From NCBI RefSeq assembly GCF_001428545.1, contig NZ_LMHZ01000020.1, forward strand, positions 1-64,000: DNA of 64,000 nt, read 5' to 3'. Position numbers and translations under genes: made by a program. Below the pieces are notes generated by a model that was not told where the DNA came from, searched no databases, and worked only from the letters and a program-made list of their open reading frames with translations. Below, one piece after another: positions 27,701 to 34,229 of the stretch; position 1 is the stretch's first letter; each line of letters begins with the position of its first letter. Origin of the DNA: Noviherbaspirillum sp. Root189. GTDB taxonomy: Bacteria > Pseudomonadota > Gammaproteobacteria > Burkholderiales > Burkholderiaceae_D.

Positions 27701-28971
27701 GTGCGCTGACGTCGGTGGTCACCGCGGGGCGGCAGGACGATGCGCAAAATACACAAAGTACTCAAAGTACTCAAAGTACTCAAAGTACTCAAAGTACACC
27801 GAGTCAGCCGGATTCCCTTGGCATCGCCCAGTATATCGATCCTGAAGTCCTCGCCGCGAATGCGACCGAGTTGATCGTGCTCGGACGCAAGCTCGACAAT
27901 GTCGTGGTCGGTGCGTCCCATCAAAAAGGCCAGTGGCAAGCCAATATCGATTCCGACCAGGCTTCCGGCTACGTGACCTGGATGGAGCCGCGTTTCCGCC
28001 AGGGTTCGGGACGAGTCACGGCAAGGCTGGCGTCGCTCATCATTCCACAGTCCGCCGCATCCGACGTCACAGAACTGCTCGAAGGCAAGAACACCACCAC
28101 GCAGATGCCCGCGCTCGATATCGTTGCTGAAAACTTCGAGTTGTTCGGCAAGAAATTCGGACACCTGGAAGTCGCCGCGCAGAATGCACGCGGGCCGAAC
28201 GGGCGCGAATGGCGAATCAACAAGTTATCCATCGCCAACCCGGACGGAGAATTCAATGCGACCGGTCGATGGGCCAGCAAGGACGGCGAGAGCTTGTCCA
28301 GCCTTGCCTACAAGATGAAAATCGCCGATGCCGGCCACCTGCTCGAACGTTTTGGGTTTCAGAATGTACTGCGCGGGGGGAAGGGCGAAATGAAAGGCGA
28401 AATCAGTTGGAAAGGCTTGCCATTTTCGCTGGATATTCCCTCGCTGGCCGGGGACATGCATCTTGACCTGACTGCCGGACAATTTCTGAAAGTCGATCCG
28501 GCAGCCGCCAAGCTGCTTGGCGTGCTTAGTCTGCAATCATTGCCGCGTCGACTGGTGTTGGATTTCCGGGATGTGTTTTCCGAAGGTTTTGCCTTCGATG
28601 GCGTCAGCGCAACGGCAAACATCGCGCAGGGCGTCGTGCATACCGATAATTTCAAGATGCGTGGCGTAGCGGCGACGGTTTTGATGGATGGCACAGCGGA
28701 TATCGCGCAAGAAGCGCAGAATTTGCATGTGGTCGTGATCCCGGATATTAATGTCGGTGCAGCGTCGGTTGTCTACGGACTGGCCGTCAATCCTGTCATC
28801 GGCGTGGGTACTTTCCTGGCGCAACTTTTTCTGCGCGAGCCGCTGATGAAGGCCTTCACTTTTGAGTATCAGGTGACTGGCCCGTGGAAGGATCCGGTGG
28901 TCACCAAGATGCTGCGCAAACCCGCTACACCGAACGGCGAGGCGGCAAACAATTTCGGAACCAAAGGCTGA
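24727..28971 (+). CDS. yhdP: YhdP-family AsmA-like envelope protein
   Basis: Very large envelope protein of about 1414 aa with one N-terminal membrane helix (around residues 40-62, VVLYFIFCALVLGLRYVVLP) and a long periplasmic beta-rich body of the DUF3971/AsmA type. E. coli YhdP (1266 aa) is one of the bridge-like proteins implicated in phospholipid transport to the outer membrane. The C-terminus has the family features GKGEMKGEISWKGLP and the hydrophobic YGLAVNPVIGVGTFLAQLFLREPL. A five-copy 9-bp tandem repeat at 27751-27795 encodes a Thr-Gln-Ser run in the body. The start is uncertain: ATG at 24727 or 24745, neither with a good ribosome site. The nitrilase gene follows 4 bases later. Confidence 0.85.
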   Translation: MSTDPNMPPQPDTRLSAYWHASKECYRIANKATHHVLGALFKTAVVLYFIFCALVLGLRYVVLPNIDSYKPEVERMATRAIGNKVSIGDIQASWSGLRPRLSLDQVVIHDKSGNAALTLPNVSATLSWLSLPTADLRLEQLVINKPDMDVRRDANGKLFVAGIAIDTGKTGSDKGADWVLSQREIIIRDGRVRWNDDQRAAPELPLNDVNLILRNQWRHHRFSLRATPPAAFSGPLDVRAAFDHPHFASKISDAAVWKGQLYADLHNTDLTVWRTYLDYPVDMQQGKGSVRAWLDFDRAKVANFTADLSLSNVSARLRKDLEPMNLVEVLGRISIREDYNANAQDGTPTFGQNGHAISLTDFTLQTDDGLYLPRTTISESYAPARNGRPARTEINARLLDLQTAASFAERLPLPAEQRQMLVDFAPRGLLRDFSAQWQGSYPDISAYSVKGEFAGLSLKPLPAREAKPRTATSPAQAAVPAIPGFDNLTGRIDANDRGGSFNLASRDIALQLPGYFAEPVMPFDRFSMQANWTFQENSKLLLDVQKMEFVQGELAGSFSGTHLMPLSHQAGKSRGNIDLTGKLNKLELQDIGRYLPLQTPKSLHEWLTGALVGGTVKDVRLKLKGDLAQFPFARSAGNDKPKGEFSVLGKIENGKLNYGPDLFAQDGTTPMWPVIDDINGTIAFDRARMEIVAAIARTAGTTLSNVKAVIPDLSQHDNMVLSVNGEAAGPLQNFLRFTNESPVAGWIDHFTEDTKATGNARLALDLQLPLQHLRDAKVKGALQFAGNNVNLIKFMPPLMGTTGKLEFFEKGFNIAGIKTNFLGGPTTVSGGTQRDGGIVVKADGNLSVDGLRKIYTTPLTQRSSELISGGTRYTTVIRVKNKRPEIVVESNLIGVGLDFPAPLRKASGDSMPFRFELAELPSNDAALMRDEMKLSLGSSISARYERQKGTEKDAEWRVLRGGIGVNVPAPQPDGGLIVHASMKSLDIDAWRRALTSVVTAGRQDDAQNTQSTQSTQSTQSTQSTPSQPDSLGIAQYIDPEVLAANATELIVLGRKLDNVVVGASHQKGQWQANIDSDQASGYVTWMEPRFRQGSGRVTARLASLIIPQSAASDVTELLEGKNTTTQMPALDIVAENFELFGKKFGHLEVAAQNARGPNGREWRINKLSIANPDGEFNATGRWASKDGESLSSLAYKMKIADAGHLLERFGFQNVLRGGKGEMKGEISWKGLPFSLDIPSLAGDMHLDLTAGQFLKVDPAAAKLLGVLSLQSLPRRLVLDFRDVFSEGFAFDGVSATANIAQGVVHTDNFKMRGVAATVLMDGTADIAQEAQNLHVVVIPDINVGAASVVYGLAVNPVIGVGTFLAQLFLREPLMKAFTFEYQVTGPWKDPVVTKMLRKPATPNGEAANNFGTKG
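27751..27795 (+). repeat. Five-copy 9-bp tandem repeat inside the yhdP-like gene
   Basis: The unit ACTCAAAGT (first copy ACACAAAGT) repeats five times in frame and gives a TQS tripeptide run, continuing into TPSQPDS. Nine-base units keep the frame, so slippage would change linker length without switching the gene off. Confidence 0.85.
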
Positions 28972-28975
28972 GATC

Positions 28976-29791
28976 ATGATGCAACCCACAAGATCTACAA
29001 AAATTGCCGCCATCCAGATGGTGTCCACGCCCGTCGTGGAAGAAAATCTCGCCAGTGCCCGCAGACTGGTTGCGGATGCCGCCCGTCAGGGTGCCCAACT
29101 CGTGCTGCTGCCCGAATACTGGCCGATCATGGGCATGAAGGACACGGACAAGCTGGCGCATGCCGAGCAGACCGGTGGCGGCCCGATACAGGAAACCATG
29201 TCTGAACTTGCGCGCGAACACAAGATCTGGCTGGTAGGCGGCACCCTGCCCATGGCCGCCCCGGACGATGGCAAGGTGCTTAATACCCTGATGGTCTATA
29301 AGCCCGATGGCGAACAGGCGAGCCGTTACGACAAGATCCACCTGTTCAGTTTTACCAAGGGCGAAGAGTCCTACGACGAGGCGCGGACCATCGTGCATGG
29401 CGAGCGTGTAACCACCTTCGACGCACCATTCGGTAAGGTGGGCCTGTCGGTATGCTATGACCTGCGGTTCCCCGAGCTGTACCGCGCGATGGGCGACTGC
29501 GCATTGATTGTGATGCCAGCGGCATTTACCTATACCACCGGGCGTGCGCATTGGGAAATCCTGCTGCGCGCACGTGCCATCGAGAATCAATGCTATGTCC
29601 TTGCCGCGGCGCAAGGAGGCAAGCATCCCAATGGACGGCGTACCTGGGGCCACAGCATGCTGGTCGATCCCTGGGGCGAGGTGAAGAGCGTGTTGCCCGA
29701 AGGCGAAGGCGTGGTCATCGGGGATCTTGAAATCTCGCGACTGCAAGGTGTGCGTGAAAGCCTGCCGGCGCTCACGCACCGGAAGCTGTAA
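28976..29791 (+). CDS. Carbon-nitrogen hydrolase (Nit/deaminated-glutathione amidase type)
   Basis: Nitrilase-superfamily amidase of 271 aa. The catalytic triad is Glu47 (LLPEYWP), Lys120 (YDKIHLF) and Cys160 (SVCYDLRFPELYR). The RFPELYR and AQGGKHPNGRRTWGHSM segments resemble the Nit1/YbeM group, which repairs deaminated glutathione. Substrate assignment is by resemblance only. Two adjacent ATG codons occur at the start; AAAGGCTGAG precedes them. It begins 4 bases after the yhdP-like gene, and tldD follows, a gene order I recall from other Burkholderiales. Confidence 0.88.
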   Translation: MMQPTRSTKIAAIQMVSTPVVEENLASARRLVADAARQGAQLVLLPEYWPIMGMKDTDKLAHAEQTGGGPIQETMSELAREHKIWLVGGTLPMAAPDDGKVLNTLMVYKPDGEQASRYDKIHLFSFTKGEESYDEARTIVHGERVTTFDAPFGKVGLSVCYDLRFPELYRAMGDCALIVMPAAFTYTTGRAHWEILLRARAIENQCYVLAAAQGGKHPNGRRTWGHSMLVDPWGEVKSVLPEGEGVVIGDLEISRLQGVRESLPALTHRKL

Positions 29792-29803
29792 GCATTCCAC
29801 CAG

Positions 29804-29874
29804 GCATCTGCCGGCTGAATCAATTGACCTGTCTGGTGCCGGATTGTCCGCCGGGGCGGCAGCCCGGCAGATGC
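29804..29874. promoter_or_regulatory. Long inverted repeat in the nitrilase-tldD gap
   Basis: GCATCTGCCGG (29804-29814) pairs exactly with CCGGCAGATGC (29864-29874), with a smaller GC-rich fold in the 49-base loop. A TACAAT box at 29876-29881 follows at once and could be the -10 of a tldD promoter. There is no T-run, so it does not look like a terminator. Confidence 0.4.
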
Positions 29875-29929
29875 TCTACAATCGCATATCGTATCCAGCC
29901 AACGCATACACGCGAAGAGACAACAAAAC

Positions 29930-31390
29930 ATGAAGCTATTTGAACCCAATCTTCAAACCCTTGCCATTGCCCGTGATGTCCTGCTGACACCTTTCGGTCT
30001 GGATGAATCCAAGCTGATCAAAACGCTGGACGAGATCTTTACGCATCGGGTCGATTACGCTGATCTGTATTTTCAGTTCACCAAAAACGAAGGCTGGAGC
30101 CTGGAAGAGGGTATCGTCAAGACGGGCAGCTTTTCGATCGATCAGGGTGTGGGCGTACGCGCGGTGTCCGGTGACAAGACGGCGTTTTCGTATTCCGACG
30201 AAATTTCGGAACGGGCGCTTCTCGATGCGGCCGCGGCGACTCGCACCATTGCGCGTCAGGGCGCCGGCAAGATCAAGGTCGCTTCATCGATCCAGCCTGT
30301 TGGCGGACGGTCCCTGTATCTGCCAAACGATCCCTTGTCTTCGCTGACCGCGACAGAGAAGGTGACCGTGCTGGAAAAGATCGAGCGTATTGCGCGGGCA
30401 AAGGATCCGCGCGTGGTGCAGGTCATGGCCTCCCTTGCGGGTGAATACGATGTCGTGCTGGTGGTACGCAGCGACGGTGTGCTGGCGGCGGACATCCGGC
30501 CACTGGTCCGCATGTCGATCACCGTCATCGCCGAGCAGAACGGCCGGCGCGAAGTTGGTTCCAGCGGCGGCGGCGGCCGTTATGATTTCAATTACTTCAC
30601 CGATGAACTGCTGGAAAAGTACGCGAGCGATGCGGTCTCGACGGCGATCGTGAACCTGGACGCGCGCCCCGCGCCGGCAGGACCGATGACCGTGGTGCTG
30701 GGCTCGGGCTGGCCAGGCGTACTGTTGCATGAAGCGATTGGCCATGGACTCGAAGGCGACTTCAACCGCAAGGGTGCCAGCGCGTTTTCGGGCCGCATTG
30801 GCGAGCGGGTTGCGGCCAAGGGCGTGACCGTCGTGGACGACGGCACCATCGCCGACCGGCGCGGTTCGCTCAATATTGACGACGAAGGCACGCCGACGCA
30901 GTGCACGACCCTGATCGAAGACGGCATACTCAAGGGCTATATCCAGGACACGATGAACGCACGCCTGATGAACATGTCCGTGACCGGCAATGCACGTCGC
31001 GAGTCGTATGCGCACCTGCCCATGCCTCGCATGACCAATACCTACATGCTGGGCGGCGACAAAGACCCGCAGGAAATCATCGCCTCGGTTAAAAATGGTT
31101 TGTATGCCGTCAACTTTGCCGGCGGCCAGGTCGACATTACCAACGGCAAGTTCGTGTTTTCCGCCAGCGAAGCCTACATGATCGAAGACGGCAAGATCAG
31201 CTATCCAGTCAAGGGCGCAACCCTGATCGGCAACGGTCCGGATGTACTCAACCGTGTTTCATTGATCGGCAATGACATGCGGCTCGATAGCGGCATCGGG
31301 GTCTGTGGCAAGGAAGGCCAGAGCGTTCCCGTGGGCGTCGGTCAGCCGACATTGCGTATCGATGGCATGACGGTCGGCGGCACAGCCTAA
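29930..31390 (+). CDS. tldD: Metalloprotease TldD
   Basis: Cytosolic protease subunit of 486 aa that with TldE (PmbA) degrades unfolded peptides, matures microcin B17 and acts on the CcdA antitoxin in E. coli. The HEXXXH zinc motif is present as LLHEAIGHGLEGDF (about residues 265-278). The conserved Gly-rich GNGPDVLNRVSLIGNDM and final GKEGQSVPVGVGQPTLRI stretches mark the TldD side. No pmbA gene lies in this window, so the partner must be elsewhere. A perfect bidirectional terminator follows. Confidence 0.95.
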   Translation: MKLFEPNLQTLAIARDVLLTPFGLDESKLIKTLDEIFTHRVDYADLYFQFTKNEGWSLEEGIVKTGSFSIDQGVGVRAVSGDKTAFSYSDEISERALLDAAAATRTIARQGAGKIKVASSIQPVGGRSLYLPNDPLSSLTATEKVTVLEKIERIARAKDPRVVQVMASLAGEYDVVLVVRSDGVLAADIRPLVRMSITVIAEQNGRREVGSSGGGGRYDFNYFTDELLEKYASDAVSTAIVNLDARPAPAGPMTVVLGSGWPGVLLHEAIGHGLEGDFNRKGASAFSGRIGERVAAKGVTVVDDGTIADRRGSLNIDDEGTPTQCTTLIEDGILKGYIQDTMNARLMNMSVTGNARRESYAHLPMPRMTNTYMLGGDKDPQEIIASVKNGLYAVNFAGGQVDITNGKFVFSASEAYMIEDGKISYPVKGATLIGNGPDVLNRVSLIGNDMRLDSGIGVCGKEGQSVPVGVGQPTLRIDGMTVGGTA

Positions 31391-31403
31391 TTGGCAGAAA
31401 AGA

Positions 31404-31457
31404 AAAACCGGTTAGCGTGCCGCCTTTTCCAGACGGCACGCTAACCGGTTAATTTTT
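31404..31457. terminator. Bidirectional intrinsic terminator (tldD / small secreted protein)
   Basis: A perfect 17-bp stem: 31406-31422 pairs with 31434-31450 (AACCGGTTAGCGTGCCG and its complement) with an 11-base loop. It is flanked by an A-run on the left and AATTTTTT on the right, so it works on both strands. Confidence 0.93.
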
Positions 31458-31488
31458 TGCAGAGATGTTTCGTGCTGCCGAAGGTGTT

Positions 31489-31866
31489 TTATCTACGTAA
31501 GGAAGCGCGTCCGTCACCGTAATTATGGTAGCCCCGATGGTGGTGCTGATGCTGATGGTGATGCTGGCGCGGAGCAGAAGACTGATAGTAGATAACCGGC
31601 GGAGGTGCGAGCGGATAGGCCGGTGTCGGCGCAACGTAGTAACTTGGCGCCGGATAGTAATACACCGGAGGCGAAGGAAATGCCGATGGTGGTTGACCAT
31701 AAGGGCCATAGTCAACCTGCGGCTGCTGATAGACGACGCCAGGCTGCACATACACCGGCCCGCCGACAGACACGGACCAATGGACATTGCCTCCCGCGAA
31801 TGCCGGTGCGGACCAGCCTGACAGGACAAGGCTTGCGGCGGCGGCTAACCTGAAATACTTCATCAT
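31489..31866 (-). CDS. Secreted Tyr/Pro-rich, His-tailed protein of unknown function
   Basis: Small protein of 125 aa with a signal peptide (residues 1-24, cleaved after AFA). The mature part is almost wholly low-complexity: Pro-Val-Tyr/Tyr-Pro runs (VYYYPAPSYYVAPTPAYP), then a histidine cluster (HHHQHQHHHRGYHN) near the C-terminus. Similar short periplasmic proteins with Pro/Tyr stretches are common in Burkholderiales. The His cluster suggests metal binding, but that is inference. A good AAAGGAG ribosome site precedes tandem ATG codons, and its first bases continue from a perfect 9-bp hairpin. Confidence 0.75.
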   Translation of the reverse strand: MMKYFRLAAAASLVLSGWSAPAFAGGNVHWSVSVGGPVYVQPGVVYQQPQVDYGPYGQPPSAFPSPPVYYYPAPSYYVAPTPAYPLAPPPVIYYQSSAPRQHHHQHQHHHRGYHNYGDGRASLRR

Positions 31867-31876
31867 GCTTCACTCC

Positions 31877-31900
31877 TTTGTCCTTATATTAAAGGACAAA
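31877..31900 (-). promoter_or_regulatory. Hairpin immediately before the ribosome site of the secreted protein
   Basis: TTTGTCCTT (31877-31885) pairs with AAGGACAAA (31892-31900) across ATATTA. On the minus strand the AAAGGAG ribosome site begins within the last stem bases. It could gate translation or be an operator. Confidence 0.5.
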
Positions 31901-32013
31901 GTCATATCGACTGCCGGGAATCTTTGTAACAAGAGTCGTACGGGCAACGATATGTTGTATGGAGGCTGACTGTCCTTGCTAAATCATTCCGGTCATTGCT
32001 GCCGATATAAAGG

Positions 32014-32161
32014 CTTTATACCAATCCCAACCCATAACGCACCATGAGATCGCGTCTTTTTCCGTCCGCCGGCGTTGCACTCGTCGTCAATAGCTCGCTA
32101 TTGACTCCTCCTGCGCCTTGCCAGTCAAAAAAATCCATCGATCTCATTTGTCACGTTATAG
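32014..32161. repeat. Miniature inverted-repeat element, copy 2
   Basis: Nearly identical to copy 1 from CTTTATACCAATCCC through the two inverted ATGAGATCG/CGATCTCAT arms, but about 12 bases shorter in the centre. It also extends further right (TTTGTCACGTTATAG), matching the complement of the left arm as seen in copy 3. Its right arm forms the last codons and stop of the tautomerase gene. Confidence 0.85.
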
Positions 32162-32328
32162 CTTGCACCGGTAGCCCAGTCTTCCTTTTTGACTTCCTTG
32201 ATAATGATGTCAACCGATTCCGGCTTGCATGCCAGGGTCGCAACCGCCGCTTCAGTCACTGCCTTGGCAAAGGCCCGCTTCTGTTCCAGCGTCCGTCCTT
32301 CAAACATCTGTACGTTAATTGTCGGCAT
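32125..32328 (-). CDS. 4-oxalocrotonate tautomerase-like protein with repeat-derived tail
   Basis: A 67-aa protein of the tautomerase superfamily. The mature N-terminus is Pro-Thr-Ile-Asn, giving the catalytic Pro1 after Met removal, followed by the family pattern EGRTLEQKRAFAKAVTEA and VDIIIKEVKKEDWATG. A good GGAAGGACA ribosome site precedes ATG 32328. The C-terminal residues after ATGASY (NVTNEIDGFF) and the TGA stop are read from the right arm of repeat copy 2, so the original C-terminus has been replaced. It lies 16 bases after the remnant of a class II aldolase gene, a likely former operon partner. Whether the hexamer still forms is unknown. Confidence 0.75.
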   Translation of the reverse strand: MPTINVQMFEGRTLEQKRAFAKAVTEAAVATLACKPESVDIIIKEVKKEDWATGASYNVTNEIDGFF

Positions 32329-32344
32329 AAATTGTCCTTCCAGT

Positions 32345-32803
32345 TTATTGTTGATAAGAAGCTGATACCGCATCAAGCATCCGCAGCAATGCCGGCCATT
32401 CGAGTTCGCCTTCCGGCGAGCCGTCACCGAGCAGTTCGCGGTGTGTTTTGACGCAAGTCTCGTGATCGGGCAGAACCAGCTTTGCACCGCCAGCCTGTGT
32501 TCAGCTGGATTTCGCATGCCTTGTCCAGCGACTCCATGAGCACATTAGCTTCGGCCACCGTCCGTCCGCACACAAGTGTACCGTGATTGCGCAACATCAT
32601 CGCCGGGTAGCCGCCAAGCCGGTCGACGAACCGCCGCTGCTCGCTCGGCGACAGGGCAAGCCCTTCATAGGTATGGTAACCAAGCTGGTCATGGAAACCC
32701 AGCGCATGCAGGCGGCCAGGTCACGGCGCACCTGCCATTCTTCCTTGCTGATCGCTTCACCCGCAAGTTTGCCGCCCTGGTATGTGAAACTCGATGCCAT
32801 CAT
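32345..32803 (-). pseudogene. Decayed class II aldolase/adducin family gene
   Basis: The N-terminus (MMASSFTYQGGKLAGEA, then SKEEWQVRRDLAA) matches class II aldolase-like decarboxylases/epimerases. It then jumps, in another frame, to the C-terminal half: LHALGFHDQLGYHTYEG, MMLRNHGTLVCGRTVAEANV and SLDKACEIQ. A second frame change leads to the terminal HRELLGDGSPEGELEWPALLRML ending with TAA at 32345-32347. About 100 central residues, including most of the His metal ligands, are missing. Family length is about 250 aa. The gene is clearly dead. Confidence 0.78.
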
Positions 32804-32814
32804 GGATCACCATA

Positions 32815-32842
32815 ATGAAAAACGCCCGGCAATGCCGGGCAG
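32815..32842 (-). terminator. Intrinsic terminator after the porin gene
   Basis: Read on the minus strand, GCCCGGC-ATT-GCCGGGC is followed by GTTTTTC. It lies about 70 bases beyond the porin stop codon. Confidence 0.85.
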
Positions 32843-32912
32843 TTAAGCAATCGAACTGAATAAGCTGTGAAGCAGGCAATGCCCGTCCAGGCGTCATCAG
32901 ACCATTAAGCTA

Positions 32913-34004
32913 TCAGAAACGGTGGCGGACACCGACGCCGAAGCTGTTGCCGCTATCGCGGTTAGTGATGCGGTCATTCATCACAATCGCATACAGGTCG
33001 GTACGCTTGGACAGGTCATAATCGTAGCCAACTGCTGTCGTGTTGCGCTTCTGGTCCGGACCGAAGGCGACGCCGTCACGCTTGGTTTGCGCCCATGCCA
33101 GCTGCACCTTGCCAGGACCTGCCGTTACGGTCGCGCCCAGGGACAAGGTCTTGTCATCCAGATCGATGTCATGCGAAGTCTGGCCGTAAGTCGCAAACAG
33201 TTTTGCGACTTTCAGGTCGTAGCTGCCACCGACCATCCATGCAGTCTGGCGTGCTGCGAACGCGCCGGTTGCAAGCGGAATATTGCCGCCCGGTTGAACG
33301 TTACCTGCCGGGACGTTGAGTGGATTATTGATCTCGACGTTGTGATAGAACGCGGTCAACGCCAGTGGACCGGCGAAGTACAATGCATTGATACCAATGT
33401 TGTTACGGCCGGTGCTGCCGGCGACTTCGCCGAACTGGTAGTGCACGTTGGCGGTCAGCCCACCGAAGCTCGGTGTCTGGTAACGGATGGAATTGCTCCA
33501 GCCGGTGTCGCCGACGATGGAGTTAGTCCAGCCGGACGCATTGAACAGCGGCACGTCTGCGTGCAGGATCAACGGCGAGAAAGTGTAGGAATCGCCGAAC
33601 GGGTTGAACAGGATGGTTGGCAGGAAGTGCGGAGCCAGTTCACGGCCAAAGGACACCGCACCGAAACCGCCCGACAGGCCGACGTTGGCGTCGCGTGAAA
33701 ACAGCGTGTCGCCGGGGAAGCGGCCCTGTGTGCCTGTGTCGGCCTGGATAAAACTGGTCAGCAGGAAGTTGGCTTTCAGACCGCCGCCCAGGTCTTCCGA
33801 ACCTTTGAAACCAAACCACGAAGTTGTCATGCCGCCGCTATTGACGACCGAGCGTGAGCGCGCATCGCCGGCGTTGCGCATCGAGCCGGCATAAACATCA
33901 ACGAGGCCAGTGAAGGTAACATTGGTTTGCGCGCTGGCCGGAATGGCAACAGCACCGCCCAGTGTAGCTGCGAGCAGTAGTTTTTTTAGTTTGTTATGTT
34001 GCAT
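32913..34004 (-). CDS. Gram-negative general porin (OmpC-like, Burkholderiales type)
   Basis: Outer-membrane trimeric porin of 363 aa forming a diffusion pore. The signal peptide covers residues 1-25 (cleaved after ASA). The mature start QTNVTFTGLVDVYAG and the SSWFGFKGSEDLGGGLKANF-like segment (here TTSWFGFKGSEDLGGGL) are typical, as are alternating beta strands throughout and the terminal Phe (VGVRHRF) needed for BAM assembly. A good AGGAG ribosome site precedes the start. Specificity cannot be deduced. It neighbours the purine catabolism genes but has its own terminator and leader. Confidence 0.93.
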   Translation of the reverse strand: MQHNKLKKLLLAATLGGAVAIPASAQTNVTFTGLVDVYAGSMRNAGDARSRSVVNSGGMTTSWFGFKGSEDLGGGLKANFLLTSFIQADTGTQGRFPGDTLFSRDANVGLSGGFGAVSFGRELAPHFLPTILFNPFGDSYTFSPLILHADVPLFNASGWTNSIVGDTGWSNSIRYQTPSFGGLTANVHYQFGEVAGSTGRNNIGINALYFAGPLALTAFYHNVEINNPLNVPAGNVQPGGNIPLATGAFAARQTAWMVGGSYDLKVAKLFATYGQTSHDIDLDDKTLSLGATVTAGPGKVQLAWAQTKRDGVAFGPDQKRNTTAVGYDYDLSKRTDLYAIVMNDRITNRDSGNSFGVGVRHRF

Positions 34005-34229
34005 GACATCTCCTGTTGTGATGCAGATTGAATAAACCGGGTGTGCCCCCGGACGGTGAAACCCTCCGGGCTGCCTGTCGTATAACTTTCAGTGCATTGC
34101 AATGCATTGCGTTTCCATATGGGCAGCCATTCTACTTTTCATTGTTTTCTTATGGGCAAGGAAATGGCAGATTTTCATGCCGTTGTACTATCGGCGCAAC
34201 GCTGCGGCGGGCACCGCAGCTTGTCATTC
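34005..34229. promoter_or_regulatory. Porin leader region with 14-bp palindrome
   Basis: The stretch holds the minus-strand porin promoter region. TGCATTGCAATGCA at 34093-34106 is a perfect 14-bp palindrome about 90 bases upstream of the porin start. A CCCGGA/TCCGGG hairpin at about 34051-34073 lies in the probable mRNA leader. No gene is visible. Confidence 0.45.

Noticed and set aside
27751-27795. Phase-variable on/off switching of the yhdP-like gene
   Set aside because: The repeat unit is nine bases, so slippage cannot shift the frame.
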